A stretch of DNA of 64,000 bases from Janthinobacterium tructae (GCF_006517255.1 NZ_CP041185.1:5146001-5210000), one strand, 5' to 3'. Shown: positions 10,495-21,377, numbered from the stretch's first letter. Program-made: numbers and translations. The notes: generated by a model not told the origin, from the sequence alone.

Positions 10495-11727
10495 ATGACA
10501 AAAGACGCGAAAAACCTGATCGTCGGCCTCGACATCGGCACCTCGAAAGTGGTGGCGGTGGTAGCCGAAGTGATGTCCGACGGACGCCACGAAGTGATCG
10601 GGCTGGGCCAGCACGAATCGAAGGGCCTGAAAAAGGGCGTAGTGGTGAATATCGAGGCCACGGTGGAATCCATCCAGCGCGCGCTGGAAGAGGCCGAGCT
10701 GATGGCTGACTGCAAGATCCGCAATGTGTACGCGGGCATTGCGGGCAGCCATATCCGCAGCTTCAATTCCAGCGGCATGGTGGCCATCAAGGACAAGGAA
10801 GTGACGGCGACCGACGTGGCGCGCGTCATCGAGACGGCAAAAGCGGTTAACATTCCGACCGATCAGCAATTGCTGCACACGGTGCCGCAAGAGTTCATCG
10901 TCGACAGCCAGGAAGATGTGCGCGAGCCTATCGGCATGAGCGGAATCCGCCTGGAAGTGAAGGTGCATATCGTCACCGGAGCCGTGTCGGCAGTGCAGAA
11001 CATCGTCAAGTGCGTGCGCCGCTGCGGCCTGGAAGTGTCGGACCTGATCCTGCAGCCGATGGCTTCGGCCGATGCGGTGCTCACGCCCGACGAGAAGGAA
11101 CTGGGCGTGGTGCTGATCGACATCGGCGGCGGCACGACCGATGTGGCGGTATTCTCCGATGGCGCGATCCGCCATACGGCAGTCATTCCCATCGCCGGCG
11201 ACCAGATCACCAACGACATCGCCATGGCCTTGCGTACCCCGACCGCGGAAGCGGAAGAAATCAAGATCCGCTATGGCGTGGCCAAGCAGGTCCTGGCCGA
11301 CCCTGGCGAATCGCTGGAAGTGCCTGGCCTGGGCGACCGCGGCCCGCGCAACCTGTCGCGTCAGGCGCTGGCGGCAGTGATCGAGCCGCGGGTCGAGGAG
11401 CTGTTCGCGATGGTGCACCAGGTGGTGCGCGAATCCGGTTATGAAGGTGTGCTGTCGTCGGGCATCGTGCTCACGGGCGGTACGTCCATCATGCCCGGCA
11501 TGGTGGAAATGGCGGAAGACATTTTCCTGAAACCGGCGCGCCTGGGCACGCCCGAGTATCGGGGCCAGCTGGCTGACGTGGTGCGCAGTCCGCGCTATGC
11601 CACGGTATTGGGCCTGCTGCTGGAAGCGAAGAAGCAATACCTGCGCGGCCACATCGTGACGCGTCAGGATGGCTCGGTGAAGGCGGTCTGGCAGCGCATG
11701 AAGGAATGGTTTTTAGGTAATTTTTAA
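10495..11727 (+). CDS. ftsA: FtsA, actin-like membrane anchor of the Z-ring
   Basis: FtsA (410 residues) tethers FtsZ to the inner membrane and recruits later division proteins. The actin/Hsp70-type phosphate-1 motif IVGLDIGTSKVVAVVAE lies at about 8-24, the phosphate-2 motif VVLIDIGGGTTDVAVFSDG at about 203-221, and the adenosine-motif region SSGIVLTGGTSIMPGM near 324. The C-terminal end VWQRMKEWFLGNF is the amphipathic membrane-targeting helix. The next gene is ftsZ, after 154 bases. That spacer is less GC-rich than the flanking genes and has room for a separate ftsZ promoter, though none could be fixed. Confidence 0.97.
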   Translation: MTKDAKNLIVGLDIGTSKVVAVVAEVMSDGRHEVIGLGQHESKGLKKGVVVNIEATVESIQRALEEAELMADCKIRNVYAGIAGSHIRSFNSSGMVAIKDKEVTATDVARVIETAKAVNIPTDQQLLHTVPQEFIVDSQEDVREPIGMSGIRLEVKVHIVTGAVSAVQNIVKCVRRCGLEVSDLILQPMASADAVLTPDEKELGVVLIDIGGGTTDVAVFSDGAIRHTAVIPIAGDQITNDIAMALRTPTAEAEEIKIRYGVAKQVLADPGESLEVPGLGDRGPRNLSRQALAAVIEPRVEELFAMVHQVVRESGYEGVLSSGIVLTGGTSIMPGMVEMAEDIFLKPARLGTPEYRGQLADVVRSPRYATVLGLLLEAKKQYLRGHIVTRQDGSVKAVWQRMKEWFLGNF

Positions 11728-11881
11728 GGGCGTACTTCAAGCCCGGCAGCACAGGTTTTTTGGCAGCATCGCAGGTACACACACATAACTTTATTTTATA
11801 TTTAACCGCAGTTTTCAATCTCCAGTTCTCCTACCAATATGAGGCCTGGCGCTTGGAAACCGCATCTGATAGGAGCACATC

Positions 11882-13090
11882 ATGGAGTTCGATATGGTCG
11901 ATAACACAGCTTTAGGTACCGTCATCAAGGTCGTCGGCGTCGGCGGTGCGGGTGGCAATGCAGTCCAACACATGATCAACAAAGGCATGTCGGGTGTGGA
12001 GTTCATTGCCGCCAACACCGACGCACAGGCCCTGTCGACATCGAAGGCGCACAACATCATCCAGATCGGCGATACCGGCCTGGGCGCCGGCATGAAGCCT
12101 GCCGTCGGCCGCCAGCTGGCCGAAGAATCGCGCGCACGCATTGCCGACGCGCTGCGCGGCGCGCACATGGTCTTCATCGCTGCCGGCATGGGCGGCGGTA
12201 CGGGAACGGGCGCTGCACCTATCGTGGCCGAAGTGGCCAAGGAGCTGGGCGCGCTGACGGTCGCCGTGGTATCGAAGCCATTCTCGTACGAAGGCCAGAA
12301 GTGCATGGACATCGCCGACGAAGGCCTGGAGCAGCTCTCCTTGCACGTCGATTCGCTGATCATCATCCTCAACGAAAAACTGGAAGAGATCTACGAAGAC
12401 GAAAGCATGCTGGAATGGATGCAGCACGCCGATGATGTGCTCAACAACGCGGTGGCCGGCATTGCCGAGATCATCAACGTGCCGGGCCACATCAACGTCG
12501 ACTTCAACGACGTGAAAACCATCATGGGCGAGCAGGGCAAGGCCATGATGGGTACGGCGACCGCTTCCGGCGTCGACCGCGCGCGCATCGCCGCCGAACA
12601 GGCTGTCGCTTCGCCGCTGCTCGATGGCATCGACCTGTCCGGTGCGCGCGGCGTGCTGGTCAACGTCACGGCCAGCCGTGGCTTGAAAGGTAAAGAGATC
12701 AAGGAAGTCATGGCTGCCGTGCGCGCGTTTGCCGCGCCGGATGCGTCGATCGCGCAAGGCATCGCCTACGACGACGCCATGGGCGACGACATCCGCGTCA
12801 CCGTGGTGGCCACGGGCCTGGGCCGCGCCAAGAAAAACATCCAGCTGGTACCGCAGCAAGTGCTGCGCACCGGTACCCACAACAGCCCGCTGACCCCGTC
12901 GGCTGCCATGGGTAGCGCGCAAGCGGCGACGACGACGGTTGGCGTGGCTACGCCAGCAGCCGGTTTCGACGGCATGAAGGCGCCGGCAGTATGGCGCCGC
13001 GAATCGGCTTCCGAGCAGGTGCGCGCGATGGAAAAGAATGGCATGGAAACCTACGATATCCCGGCATTCCTGCGTAAACAGGCCGATTAA
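11882..13090 (+). CDS. ftsZ: FtsZ, tubulin-like division GTPase
   Basis: FtsZ (402 residues) is the GTPase that builds the Z-ring. Visible are VVGVGGAGGNAVQHM (18-32), the tubulin signature GGGTGTG at 104-110, and the synergy-loop region with NVDFNDVKTIM. A variable linker of about 60 residues leads to the conserved C-terminal peptide ETYDIPAFLRKQ, which binds FtsA, ZipA and other partners. TAGGAG at 11869-11874 is a strong ribosome-binding site. A second ATG four codons downstream (MVDN) is a less likely start. A Rho-independent terminator follows at 13115-13143. Confidence 0.98.
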   Translation: MEFDMVDNTALGTVIKVVGVGGAGGNAVQHMINKGMSGVEFIAANTDAQALSTSKAHNIIQIGDTGLGAGMKPAVGRQLAEESRARIADALRGAHMVFIAAGMGGGTGTGAAPIVAEVAKELGALTVAVVSKPFSYEGQKCMDIADEGLEQLSLHVDSLIIILNEKLEEIYEDESMLEWMQHADDVLNNAVAGIAEIINVPGHINVDFNDVKTIMGEQGKAMMGTATASGVDRARIAAEQAVASPLLDGIDLSGARGVLVNVTASRGLKGKEIKEVMAAVRAFAAPDASIAQGIAYDDAMGDDIRVTVVATGLGRAKKNIQLVPQQVLRTGTHNSPLTPSAAMGSAQAATTTVGVATPAAGFDGMKAPAVWRRESASEQVRAMEKNGMETYDIPAFLRKQAD

Positions 13091-13114
13091 GGTGATCTGA
13101 TGTCAGCAAACACG

Positions 13115-13143
13115 ACGGCGGCCTGAGGGGCGCCGTTTTTTTT
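13115..13143 (+). terminator. Rho-independent terminator closing the dcw cluster
   Basis: The stem ACGGCG/CGCCGT (13115-13120 with 13131-13136) encloses a 10-base loop and is followed by eight T residues, 25 bases after the ftsZ stop. Confidence 0.85.
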
Positions 13144-13157
13144 GGCGGTTTTTGACT

Positions 13158-13180
13158 TTTGCCTTTGCCTTTGCCTTTGC
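13158..13180. repeat. Hexanucleotide tandem repeat (TTTGCC)n
   Basis: Three perfect TTTGCC units followed by TTTGC lie between the ftsZ terminator and the peroxiredoxin gene, about 140 bases upstream of its start. Such simple repeats can change length by slippage, but no effect on expression can be read from the sequence. Confidence 0.8.
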
Positions 13181-13319
13181 GGCCACTTTCTGCACAAATA
13201 CGGCAAGTCAGGCATACTATTGCGCAGTGTCGGCATCATGCCGGCAGAACCAGATCACGGGCGCTGTCCGCTCCACGGAACGGGCTGCGTCCTCAACCGA
13301 CAGTACACAAGGAGTCAAC

Positions 13320-13826
13320 ATGACCATCAAGATCGGCGACACCCTGCCAGAAGGCACCCTGGCCGAATTCATTGAAAGCGAAACCGAAGGCTGCGCACTG
13401 GGCCCGAACACGTTCAACGTGCAAGACCTGGTCAAGGGCAAGAAGATCGTCATCTTCGGCCTGCCAGGCGCCTACACCCCGACCTGCTCCGCACAGCACG
13501 TGCCAGGCTACGTGCAGCACGCTGCCGACCTGAAAGCCAAAGGCGTCGATGAAATCTGGTGCATCTCCGTCAACGACGCGTTCGTGATGGGCGCCTGGGG
13601 CCGCGATCAGAAAGCCACCGGCGTGGTACGCATGATGGCTGACGGCAATGCCGCCTACAGCAAGGCCCTGGGCCTGGACGCCGATTTTTCCAAGCACGGC
13701 ATGGGCACGCGCTCGCAGCGCTACTCGATGCTGGTCGACAATGGCGTCGTGACGCAATTGAACGTCGAGCAGGGCGGCAAGTTTGAAGTGTCGAATGCGG
13801 AAACCTTGCTGGGCCAGCTGGCCTAA
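13320..13826 (+). CDS. Peroxiredoxin, Prx5-like (AhpC/TSA superfamily)
   Basis: This 168-residue protein is a thiol peroxidase of the Prx5/PMP20-type subfamily, reducing hydroperoxides through a peroxidatic Cys. The active-site motif PGAYTPTCS (49-57) puts the catalytic Cys at 56. The motif GAWGRDQKATG and the conserved Arg in GTRSQRYSMLVDNG also fit. Cys24 and the Cys in EIWCISVND are further thiols. ATG at 13320 is preceded by AAGGAG with a 6-base spacing. The frame is open upstream to 13152 but that stretch is noncoding in character. It is a single-gene unit followed by REP-like repeats and a terminator. Confidence 0.93.
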   Translation: MTIKIGDTLPEGTLAEFIESETEGCALGPNTFNVQDLVKGKKIVIFGLPGAYTPTCSAQHVPGYVQHAADLKAKGVDEIWCISVNDAFVMGAWGRDQKATGVVRMMADGNAAYSKALGLDADFSKHGMGTRSQRYSMLVDNGVVTQLNVEQGGKFEVSNAETLLGQLA

Positions 13827-13849
13827 GCAGAGTGCAGCGTGGGTGGACC

Positions 13850-13902
13850 TGTGCAGGTCGGCGTAGGTCGGCGTAGGTCGGCTTAGCGCAGCGTAAGCCG
13901 AC
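13850..13902 (+). repeat. REP-like element with tandem GCGTAGGTCG units
   Basis: Copies of a 10-bp unit (GTGCAGGTCG, then GCGTAGGTCG twice) lead into a palindrome with arms GTCGGCTTA (13877-13885) and TAAGCCGAC (13894-13902). It begins with the GTAG-G head seen in the other copies at 17672, 33047 and 51832. It lies between the convergent peroxiredoxin and methyltransferase genes. Confidence 0.85.
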
Positions 13903-13936
13903 GAGCTGCGTTCGCACCGCGTTTGCTCTGGCATTG

Positions 13937-13970
13937 TTGGATTACGCGCTACGCGCTAATCCAACCTACG
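13937..13970 (-). repeat. REP-like element, second unit at this locus
   Basis: The palindrome arms TTGGATTA (13937-13944) and TAATCCAA (13957-13964) are followed by CCTACG, the complement of the CGTAGG head, so the unit is in the opposite orientation to the one at 13850. Compared with other copies, one C:G pair of the arm is replaced by T:A on both sides. Confidence 0.8.
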
Positions 13971-13995
13971 CAACTAGACGGGGTCAGACCCCTTC

Positions 13996-14025
13996 AAAAA
14001 AACGGCGCCATCGGCGCCGTTTTTA
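13996..14025. terminator. Bidirectional Rho-independent terminator
   Basis: An A-run, the palindrome ACGGCGCC/GGCGCCGT with a short central loop, and a T-run form a symmetrical terminator between the convergent peroxiredoxin (+) and methyltransferase (-) genes, so it can serve both. Confidence 0.85.
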
Positions 14026-14028
14026 CGT

Positions 14029-14796
14029 TTACTGTACTGAGGGTTTCGTCGCCTCGAACATGGCCGCATCGATGCTGAACGAATAATCGTCTTGCAGCGC
14101 AAAATATCTGCGCGCTTCTTCGGGTGCGCCATCGAACAGGTTGCGGATGGCTGCTACGCGTTCGCCTGGCGTGCGCATGCGCGCCACCCACTCGTCGAAC
14201 TGCATCGTCAGTTTCCACACGCTGCGCAAGCTGTGCGTGAAGCCCGCGTTATCGAACTTGGCGCCCCACTCGCAGGTGCGGTAGTCGCGCACGTGCGACG
14301 CGTCGCGCAGCATTTCCACCGCTTGCAGAGTGCTGTCGTACAGGGCCGTTTTCGGTGCGACGATGTCGACCACCAATAAAGTGCCGTTCGGGCGCAGCAC
14401 GCGCCAAGCCTCCGCCAGGGCAGCGGCCACGTCGTTCCAGTGGTGCGCGGAAAAGCGCGTGACGACCATGTCGAAGCTGGCGTCGGCAAACGGCAGGCGC
14501 GCCACATCGCCCTGTTGCGTGCGGATGTTGTGCAAGCCGCGCTGCACCCTGGCGTAGTCGACCACGTCGAGCATGGGCTGCGCCAGGTCATACGCGACGA
14601 CCGATTGCGCCACGGGAGCGACGGCGAAGCTGGCGTGGCCGGCGCCGCAGCCCAGGTCCAGGACGGCCGGCTTGCCATGGCGGCGCGCGCATTCCTGCAT
14701 CAGCACCAGGTCGGCGCCTTGCGCGTGTACCGCGCTGCTCAGGTAGGCATTCGCCGTCTTGCCAAACTGTTCGGTAACGACATCGTGCTGCTGCAT
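14029..14796 (-). CDS. Class I SAM-dependent methyltransferase (Methyltransf_11 type)
   Basis: The 255-residue protein is a soluble Rossmann-fold methyltransferase of the UbiE-like class; the substrate is unknown. Motif I, AVLDLGCGAGHASFAVA, lies at about 45-61. The acidic strand-2 end is VVAYDLAQPMLDVV, motif II is FDMVVTRFSAHHWND, and ALAEAWRVLRPNGTLLVVDIV follows. ATG at 14796 is chosen because CAGGAG lies just upstream; an upstream in-frame start at 14862 lacks such a site. It is divergent from an XRE-family regulator starting at 14901, which may control it. Together with that regulator and the EamA gene it separates ftsZ-peroxiredoxin from lpxC. Confidence 0.85.
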   Translation of the reverse strand: MQQHDVVTEQFGKTANAYLSSAVHAQGADLVLMQECARRHGKPAVLDLGCGAGHASFAVAPVAQSVVAYDLAQPMLDVVDYARVQRGLHNIRTQQGDVARLPFADASFDMVVTRFSAHHWNDVAAALAEAWRVLRPNGTLLVVDIVAPKTALYDSTLQAVEMLRDASHVRDYRTCEWGAKFDNAGFTHSLRSVWKLTMQFDEWVARMRTPGERVAAIRNLFDGAPEEARRYFALQDDYSFSIDAAMFEATKPSVQ

Positions 14797-14834
14797 GGTT
14801 TTCTCCTGTTGATGGGTGAGTTCCTGCAGAATAG

Positions 14835-14848
14835 GGATAAAATTATCC
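14835..14848. promoter_or_regulatory. Candidate operator in the methyltransferase/XRE divergent region
   Basis: The inverted repeat GGATAA-AA-TTATCC lies in the AT-rich 104-base region between the two divergent start codons. A second, weaker inverted pair (GGTA...TACC) lies at about 14872-14887. Binding by the adjacent regulator is inference. Confidence 0.4.
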
Positions 14849-14900
14849 TGTAACAAGACCATAACTTATACTGGTATATTTACTACCACGCAGGTATCTG

Positions 14901-15674
14901 ATGTCGAATAAGCTCGCTGAATTCATCCGCGCCCGGCGCGAAGCCGTCACCCCCGCCATGGCCGGCTTGCCTGGAGGTGGGCGCCGCCGCACGCCGGGCT
15001 TGCGGCGCGAAGAGCTGGCGCAGCTGTGCGACGTCAGCCCCACCTGGCTGACGTGGCTGGAGCAGGGGCGGCCCGTGTCGGCGTCGGCCAAGATGCTGGC
15101 CCGCCTGGCGCAGGTGCTGCAGCTGAGCGCGGCCGAGCGCGCCTATCTGTTCGAGGTGGCCGACAAGCATGATCCCAGCCATGGCACAGGCGAGGGCGGA
15201 GGGCCGGCCGCCGCCGAGCTGGCCGCCATCGTCGCCGCCATCGACGCGCCCGCGTATATCCTCGACCGCGAATGGAATGCCGTGGCGTGGAACGGGGCGG
15301 CGTCCGCGTTGTTTGCGGGCTGGCTGCATGACGACGGGGATGCACCGAACCAGCTGCGCTTCATGTTCCTGGATGCGGGGGCGCGCGCGCTGGTCGTCGG
15401 CTGGCCCGAACGGGCGCAGCGGCTGGTGGCGGAATTCCGCGCCGATATCGGCCGCCAGGCGGACCAGGCGCCGCTGGCCGGCCTGATCGCGGAACTGGCC
15501 GGCGCCAGCCTTGAATTTCGCCAGTGGTGGGGCGCGCAGCAGGTGCAGGGCCGCGATGGGGGATTGCGCCGCTTCCAGCATGCGCAGCAGGGGCTGCTGG
15601 AGTTCAATCAGGTGACCTTGCACCTGGCGCGCCAGCACGACTTGAAACTGGTGATGCTGTTGCCGGTGCCATAA
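14901..15674 (+). CDS. XRE-family transcriptional regulator with MmyB-like ligand domain
   Basis: The protein (257 residues) has an N-terminal helix-turn-helix, about residues 28-75, with RTPGLRREELAQLCDVSPTWLTWLEQG as its recognisable core (read in two parts: RTPGLRREELAQLCDVS and PTWLTWLEQGR). A C-terminal domain of roughly 160 residues (YILDREWNAVAWNGAA, then LAGLIAELAGASLEFRQWW) is typical of MmyB-like regulators, which are thought to bind small hydrophobic ligands. The family often sits divergent from an oxidoreductase or other enzyme it controls. Here the divergent partner is the methyltransferase. The effector is unknown. Confidence 0.85.
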   Translation: MSNKLAEFIRARREAVTPAMAGLPGGGRRRTPGLRREELAQLCDVSPTWLTWLEQGRPVSASAKMLARLAQVLQLSAAERAYLFEVADKHDPSHGTGEGGGPAAAELAAIVAAIDAPAYILDREWNAVAWNGAASALFAGWLHDDGDAPNQLRFMFLDAGARALVVGWPERAQRLVAEFRADIGRQADQAPLAGLIAELAGASLEFRQWWGAQQVQGRDGGLRRFQHAQQGLLEFNQVTLHLARQHDLKLVMLLPVP

Positions 15675-15748
15675 GGTAAACGGTCGCGCTTGCTATAATC
15701 GGGCTGACGGCGTGGCCTTGCCCGCCGGTCCTGGCTCCGGCCGTCGCC

Positions 15749-16666
15749 ATGATGACGGTCCCGTTCTTTTGCCCGGAGTCTGTCCTGTTACCCCGCAATC
15801 AAAACCTGCGCAGCATCTATGTGATGCTGGTCGCTGTCGCCATGTTTTCCCTGATGGACACAGCCATGAAGCTGCTGTCCGCCCATTATCCCGCCATGCA
15901 GGTGACGGCCTTGCGCGCCCTGTCGTCCTTGCCGCTCGTGTGCCTGTACCTGCTGTACCGCGGCGCTTTCAAGAACGTGCTGAAGGTGCGCTGGCCGCTG
16001 CACTTGCTGCGCGGCGCGCTGGGCGTGCTGATGATCACCCTGTTCGCCTACGGCTTGAAGCGCATGTCGCTGGCCGAAACGTATGCGCTGTTCTTCGTCG
16101 CGCCCTTGCTGATCACGGTCCTGTCGGTTTTTATTTTGAAGGAAAAAGTCGATGTCGCGCGCTGGTGCGCCATCGCCGTGGGGCTGCTGGGCGTGCTGGT
16201 GGCGCTGCGCCCGGACGGCTCGGGATTCTTTTCGCTGGCCGGCCTTGCCGTGCTGGGTTCGGCCGCCTGCTACGCCATTTCGGCCGTCACGGGACGCATC
16301 CTGAGCCGCACGGACGCCAGCGAAAGCATGGTCTTCTGGCTGATGGTGATGATGGCCATCGGCGGCGTGGCCCTGTCGGCGCATGAGTGGGTGAGCATCC
16401 GCCGCGAAGACTGGTGGCTGCTGGCGGGCCTGTCCGTCAGCGGCTTCCTGGGGCAGCTGGCCATCACGGAGGCATTTCGCTTTGGCAAGGCGTCCAGCGT
16501 GGCGCCGTTCGAATACTCGGCCCTGGCCTGGGGCATGGCCCTGGACTGGCTGCTGTGGTGCGCCTTGCCCGACGAATACACCCTGATCGGCGCGGCCATC
16601 ATCATCGGCAGCGGGATTTACCTGGTGCGGCGCGAAGCCGTACACGCCGAGAGCGAACATCCATGA
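15749..16666 (+). CDS. EamA/DMT-family membrane transporter
   Basis: The protein (about 305 residues) belongs to the drug/metabolite transporter superfamily, with two EamA repeats and about ten transmembrane segments. The first repeat begins near SIYVMLVAVAMFSLMDTAMKLL and the second near GLAVLGSAACYAISAVTGRIL. The substrate cannot be read from the sequence. The start is uncertain: ATG at 15749 gives an extra polar N-terminus of about 20 residues before the first helix. A TATAAT at 15694-15699 could be its -10 element, without a convincing -35. It is on the same strand as lpxC downstream. Confidence 0.85.
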   Translation: MMTVPFFCPESVLLPRNQNLRSIYVMLVAVAMFSLMDTAMKLLSAHYPAMQVTALRALSSLPLVCLYLLYRGAFKNVLKVRWPLHLLRGALGVLMITLFAYGLKRMSLAETYALFFVAPLLITVLSVFILKEKVDVARWCAIAVGLLGVLVALRPDGSGFFSLAGLAVLGSAACYAISAVTGRILSRTDASESMVFWLMVMMAIGGVALSAHEWVSIRREDWWLLAGLSVSGFLGQLAITEAFRFGKASSVAPFEYSALAWGMALDWLLWCALPDEYTLIGAAIIIGSGIYLVRREAVHAESEHP

Positions 16667-16729
16667 CGGCCGGATGTGGTTTTTCTGGCTTGGCCCATGC
16701 CGTGCCGCAACGAACAGTCAGCAAATAGA

Positions 16730-16735
16730 TATAAT
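16730..16735 (+). promoter_or_regulatory. TATAAT -10-like hexamer directly before lpxC
   Basis: A perfect TATAAT lies 6 bases before the lpxC ATG, which would place a transcription start at or very near the start codon. No good -35 element is visible 16-18 bases upstream, so this may be chance. Confidence 0.35.
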
Positions 16736-16741
16736 CGACAG

Positions 16742-17677
16742 ATGTTAAAACAACGCACTATCAAACAACAGGTCCGCACCATCGGTGTCGGTTTGCACTC
16801 TGGCACCAAGGTCGAGCTGACCTTGCGTCCCGCCGCGATCGATACGGGCATCGTGTTTCGCCGCATCGACCTCGATCCCATCGTCGAGTTTCCCGCCAGC
16901 GCCATGGCCGTGGGCGATACGCGCATGGCTTCCGTGCTGATCAAGGATGGCGCCAGGGTTTCTACCGTGGAGCATCTGATGTCGGCTGCGGCCGGCCTGG
17001 GCGTCGATAATATGTACATCGACGTGAATGCGGAAGAAATTCCCATCATGGATGGTTCCGCCTCGTCCTTCGTCTACCTGCTGCAGCAGGCTGGCGTGGA
17101 AGAGCAGCAGGCGCCGAAGAAATTCATCAAGGTCATCAAGCCGGTGGAAGTGCGTCATGGCAAGGGTGACGCGGAGAAATGGGCGCGCTTGTCGCCGTAC
17201 GACGGCTTCAAGCTCGACTTCTTCATCGAATTCAATCATCCGGCCGTCGATGGCACGATGCAGCGCGCCTCCGTCGACTTTGGCGACGTGTCGTATGTGC
17301 ACGACGTGGCGCGCGCGCGCACCTTTGGTTTCATGCAGGACGTGGAAAGCTTGCGCGGCATGGGCCTGGCGCGTGGCGGTTCGCTGGAAAACGCCATCGT
17401 CATGGATGAATACCGCATCCTCAACGCCGATGGCTTGCGCTATGAAGACGAGTTCGTGCGCCACAAGATCCTCGACGCCATCGGCGACCTGTACCTGGTG
17501 GGCCACCCCTTGCTGGCGTATTACACGGCGCACAAGTCCGGCCACGCACTGAACAACCAGCTGCTGCTGGCGCTGCTGGAACAGCCGGAAGCGTATGAAA
17601 TCGTCTCGTTCGATACCAACGAGGCGGCGCCGCAATCCTACTTACGCCAGATGGAGCGCGAGTGGTCGTTGACGTAG
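16742..17677 (+). CDS. lpxC: LpxC, UDP-3-O-acyl-N-acetylglucosamine deacetylase
   Basis: LpxC is the zinc amidase that commits UDP-acyl-GlcNAc to lipid A. The 311-residue protein matches the usual length (~305). It has TIGVGLHSG at 13-21, the zinc ligand His78 in [14 protein letters not shown], zinc ligands His241 and Asp245 in [12 protein letters not shown], and the catalytic His268 in [17 protein letters not shown] is the standard N-terminus, so ATG at 16742 is firm although no Shine-Dalgarno sequence precedes it. A TATAAT lies only 6 bases upstream of the ATG. The TAG stop (17675-17677) falls inside a REP-like palindrome. Confidence 0.97.
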   Translation: MLKQRTIKQQVRTIGVGLHSGTKVELTLRPAAIDTGIVFRRIDLDPIVEFPASAMAVGDTRMASVLIKDGARVSTVEHLMSAAAGLGVDNMYIDVNAEEIPIMDGSASSFVYLLQQAGVEEQQAPKKFIKVIKPVEVRHGKGDAEKWARLSPYDGFKLDFFIEFNHPAVDGTMQRASVDFGDVSYVHDVARARTFGFMQDVESLRGMGLARGGSLENAIVMDEYRILNADGLRYEDEFVRHKILDAIGDLYLVGHPLLAYYTAHKSGHALNNQLLLALLEQPEAYEIVSFDTNEAAPQSYLRQMEREWSLT

Positions 17678-17715
17678 GTCGGATTACGGCCCGAAGGGCC
17701 TAATCCGACCTACGT
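17672..17715. repeat. REP-like palindrome overlapping the lpxC stop codon
   Basis: Arms of 15 bases, ACGTAGGTCGGATTA and its exact complement (17701-17715), enclose an inner GGCCC-GAA-GGGCC hairpin. The TAG at 17675-17677 is both the GTAG head of the element and the lpxC stop. It lies between convergent lpxC and dciA and could also end transcription from either side. Confidence 0.9.
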
Positions 17716-17732
17716 GCTGCCGCCTGGCGTTG

Positions 17733-18242
17733 TTAATCTTTAGGTTCGCGGTGGTGGCGCAGCATATTGCGCAGCGCCGCGATCAATTGCTCGTTCTGCT
17801 TCGACGCGGGCAGGGCCGTGCTCAGCTCTTCCAGGGCCGTCATGGCTTTTTCCGGCAAGACCAGCGCCCGTGTATGCACGATGGGCGCGATGCTCCTGAT
17901 GACCTGCACTTTCAGCTTGATGCCTGAAATCTGCCAGCCCTTTCTTTCCAGTTCCCCTTGCAATTTCGGTAATTGCTGCTTGAGCTTGGCCGCCAGCGCC
18001 GCGTTCGGCGTGGCCAGCACCAGCTGGCCGCTTTCAAATTGCAGGATGTCGCAATGCTCGAACATCGCCGGCAAGGCCCTGGCGCAATCTTTTTGCAGGG
18101 CGGCCAGGCGCGTGACGGTGGGCATCAGGGATGCCATCGTGGCGTTGCCGCGCAGAAAATCGGTTGCGCCAGTGACGGCCGGGCCTGAACGGGCAAAGCC
18201 GTAGCCACGGCGCGGCGCCGGAGAGTAGGTAGGAGTTCGCAT
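17733..18242 (-). CDS. dciA: DciA-like DUF721 protein (helicase loader family)
   Basis: The protein (169 residues from ATG at 18242) belongs to the DUF721/DciA family. Members load or activate the replicative helicase DnaB in bacteria that lack DnaC. The recognisable domain spans about 35-115: MPTVTRLAALQKDCARALP, HCDILQFESGQLVLATPNAA and AAKLKQQLPKLQGELERKGW. A basic N-terminal extension and a polar C-terminus flank it. The frame is open to 18353, but that extension is not conserved-looking. The position between lpxC and secA is characteristic of Burkholderiales. The family call is good; the precise role is by family. Confidence 0.8.
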   Translation of the reverse strand: MRTPTYSPAPRRGYGFARSGPAVTGATDFLRGNATMASLMPTVTRLAALQKDCARALPAMFEHCDILQFESGQLVLATPNAALAAKLKQQLPKLQGELERKGWQISGIKLKVQVIRSIAPIVHTRALVLPEKAMTALEELSTALPASKQNEQLIAALRNMLRHHREPKD

Positions 18243-18521
18243 GGCCGAAACATAGCACACTCGCCCGCGCATGACGAGTGCGGCGGCGGGTGCGGCGCAG
18301 GCTGGCCGGCCGTATTGCCTTACAGTATGGAAAATGTCCGCAATTTCTGCCATTTGTTTGTCATTAAGCTATTGTTATATGGTGCATTAGCCCAACCTTG
18401 GCGGGAACGCATGATAAAATCATCGTCTTTTGCCATAGTCGAACTCCGTGCGGTCACGCGATTGTTACCTCGTTGTCACCTACCGAGCTTTTTTTAACGG
18501 CGTTTTTTCAAGAATTCAAGC

Positions 18522-21290
<2,769 letters not shown>

Positions 21291-21311
21291 AGCCGGCTTC
21301 GCAGCCTGAAC

Positions 21312-21342
21312 AAAAAACGGAGACCGCGGTCTCCGTTTTTTT
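21312..21342 (+). terminator. Rho-independent terminator after secA
   Basis: The perfect stem ACGGAGACC-GC-GGTCTCCGT (21317-21336) is followed by T residues and preceded by an A-run, so it may also serve the convergent gene on the minus strand. Confidence 0.88.
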
Positions 21343-21377
21343 ATGTCCGCAATGGCATGCGCTGCGTGTTCATGAGT

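Noticed and set aside
9559..11652. A 697-codon frame opposite ftsQ-ftsA
   Set aside because: It spans two well-supported genes and the gap between them in antisense; no motif or start site.
13142..13375. A 77-codon frame overlapping the peroxiredoxin start
   Set aside because: It runs through the microsatellite and the peroxiredoxin N-terminus in another frame, without a ribosome-binding site.
15694..15699. TATAAT upstream of the EamA gene as a firm promoter
   Set aside because: No acceptable -35 element at 16-18 bases; mentioned only as a possibility in the gene entry.
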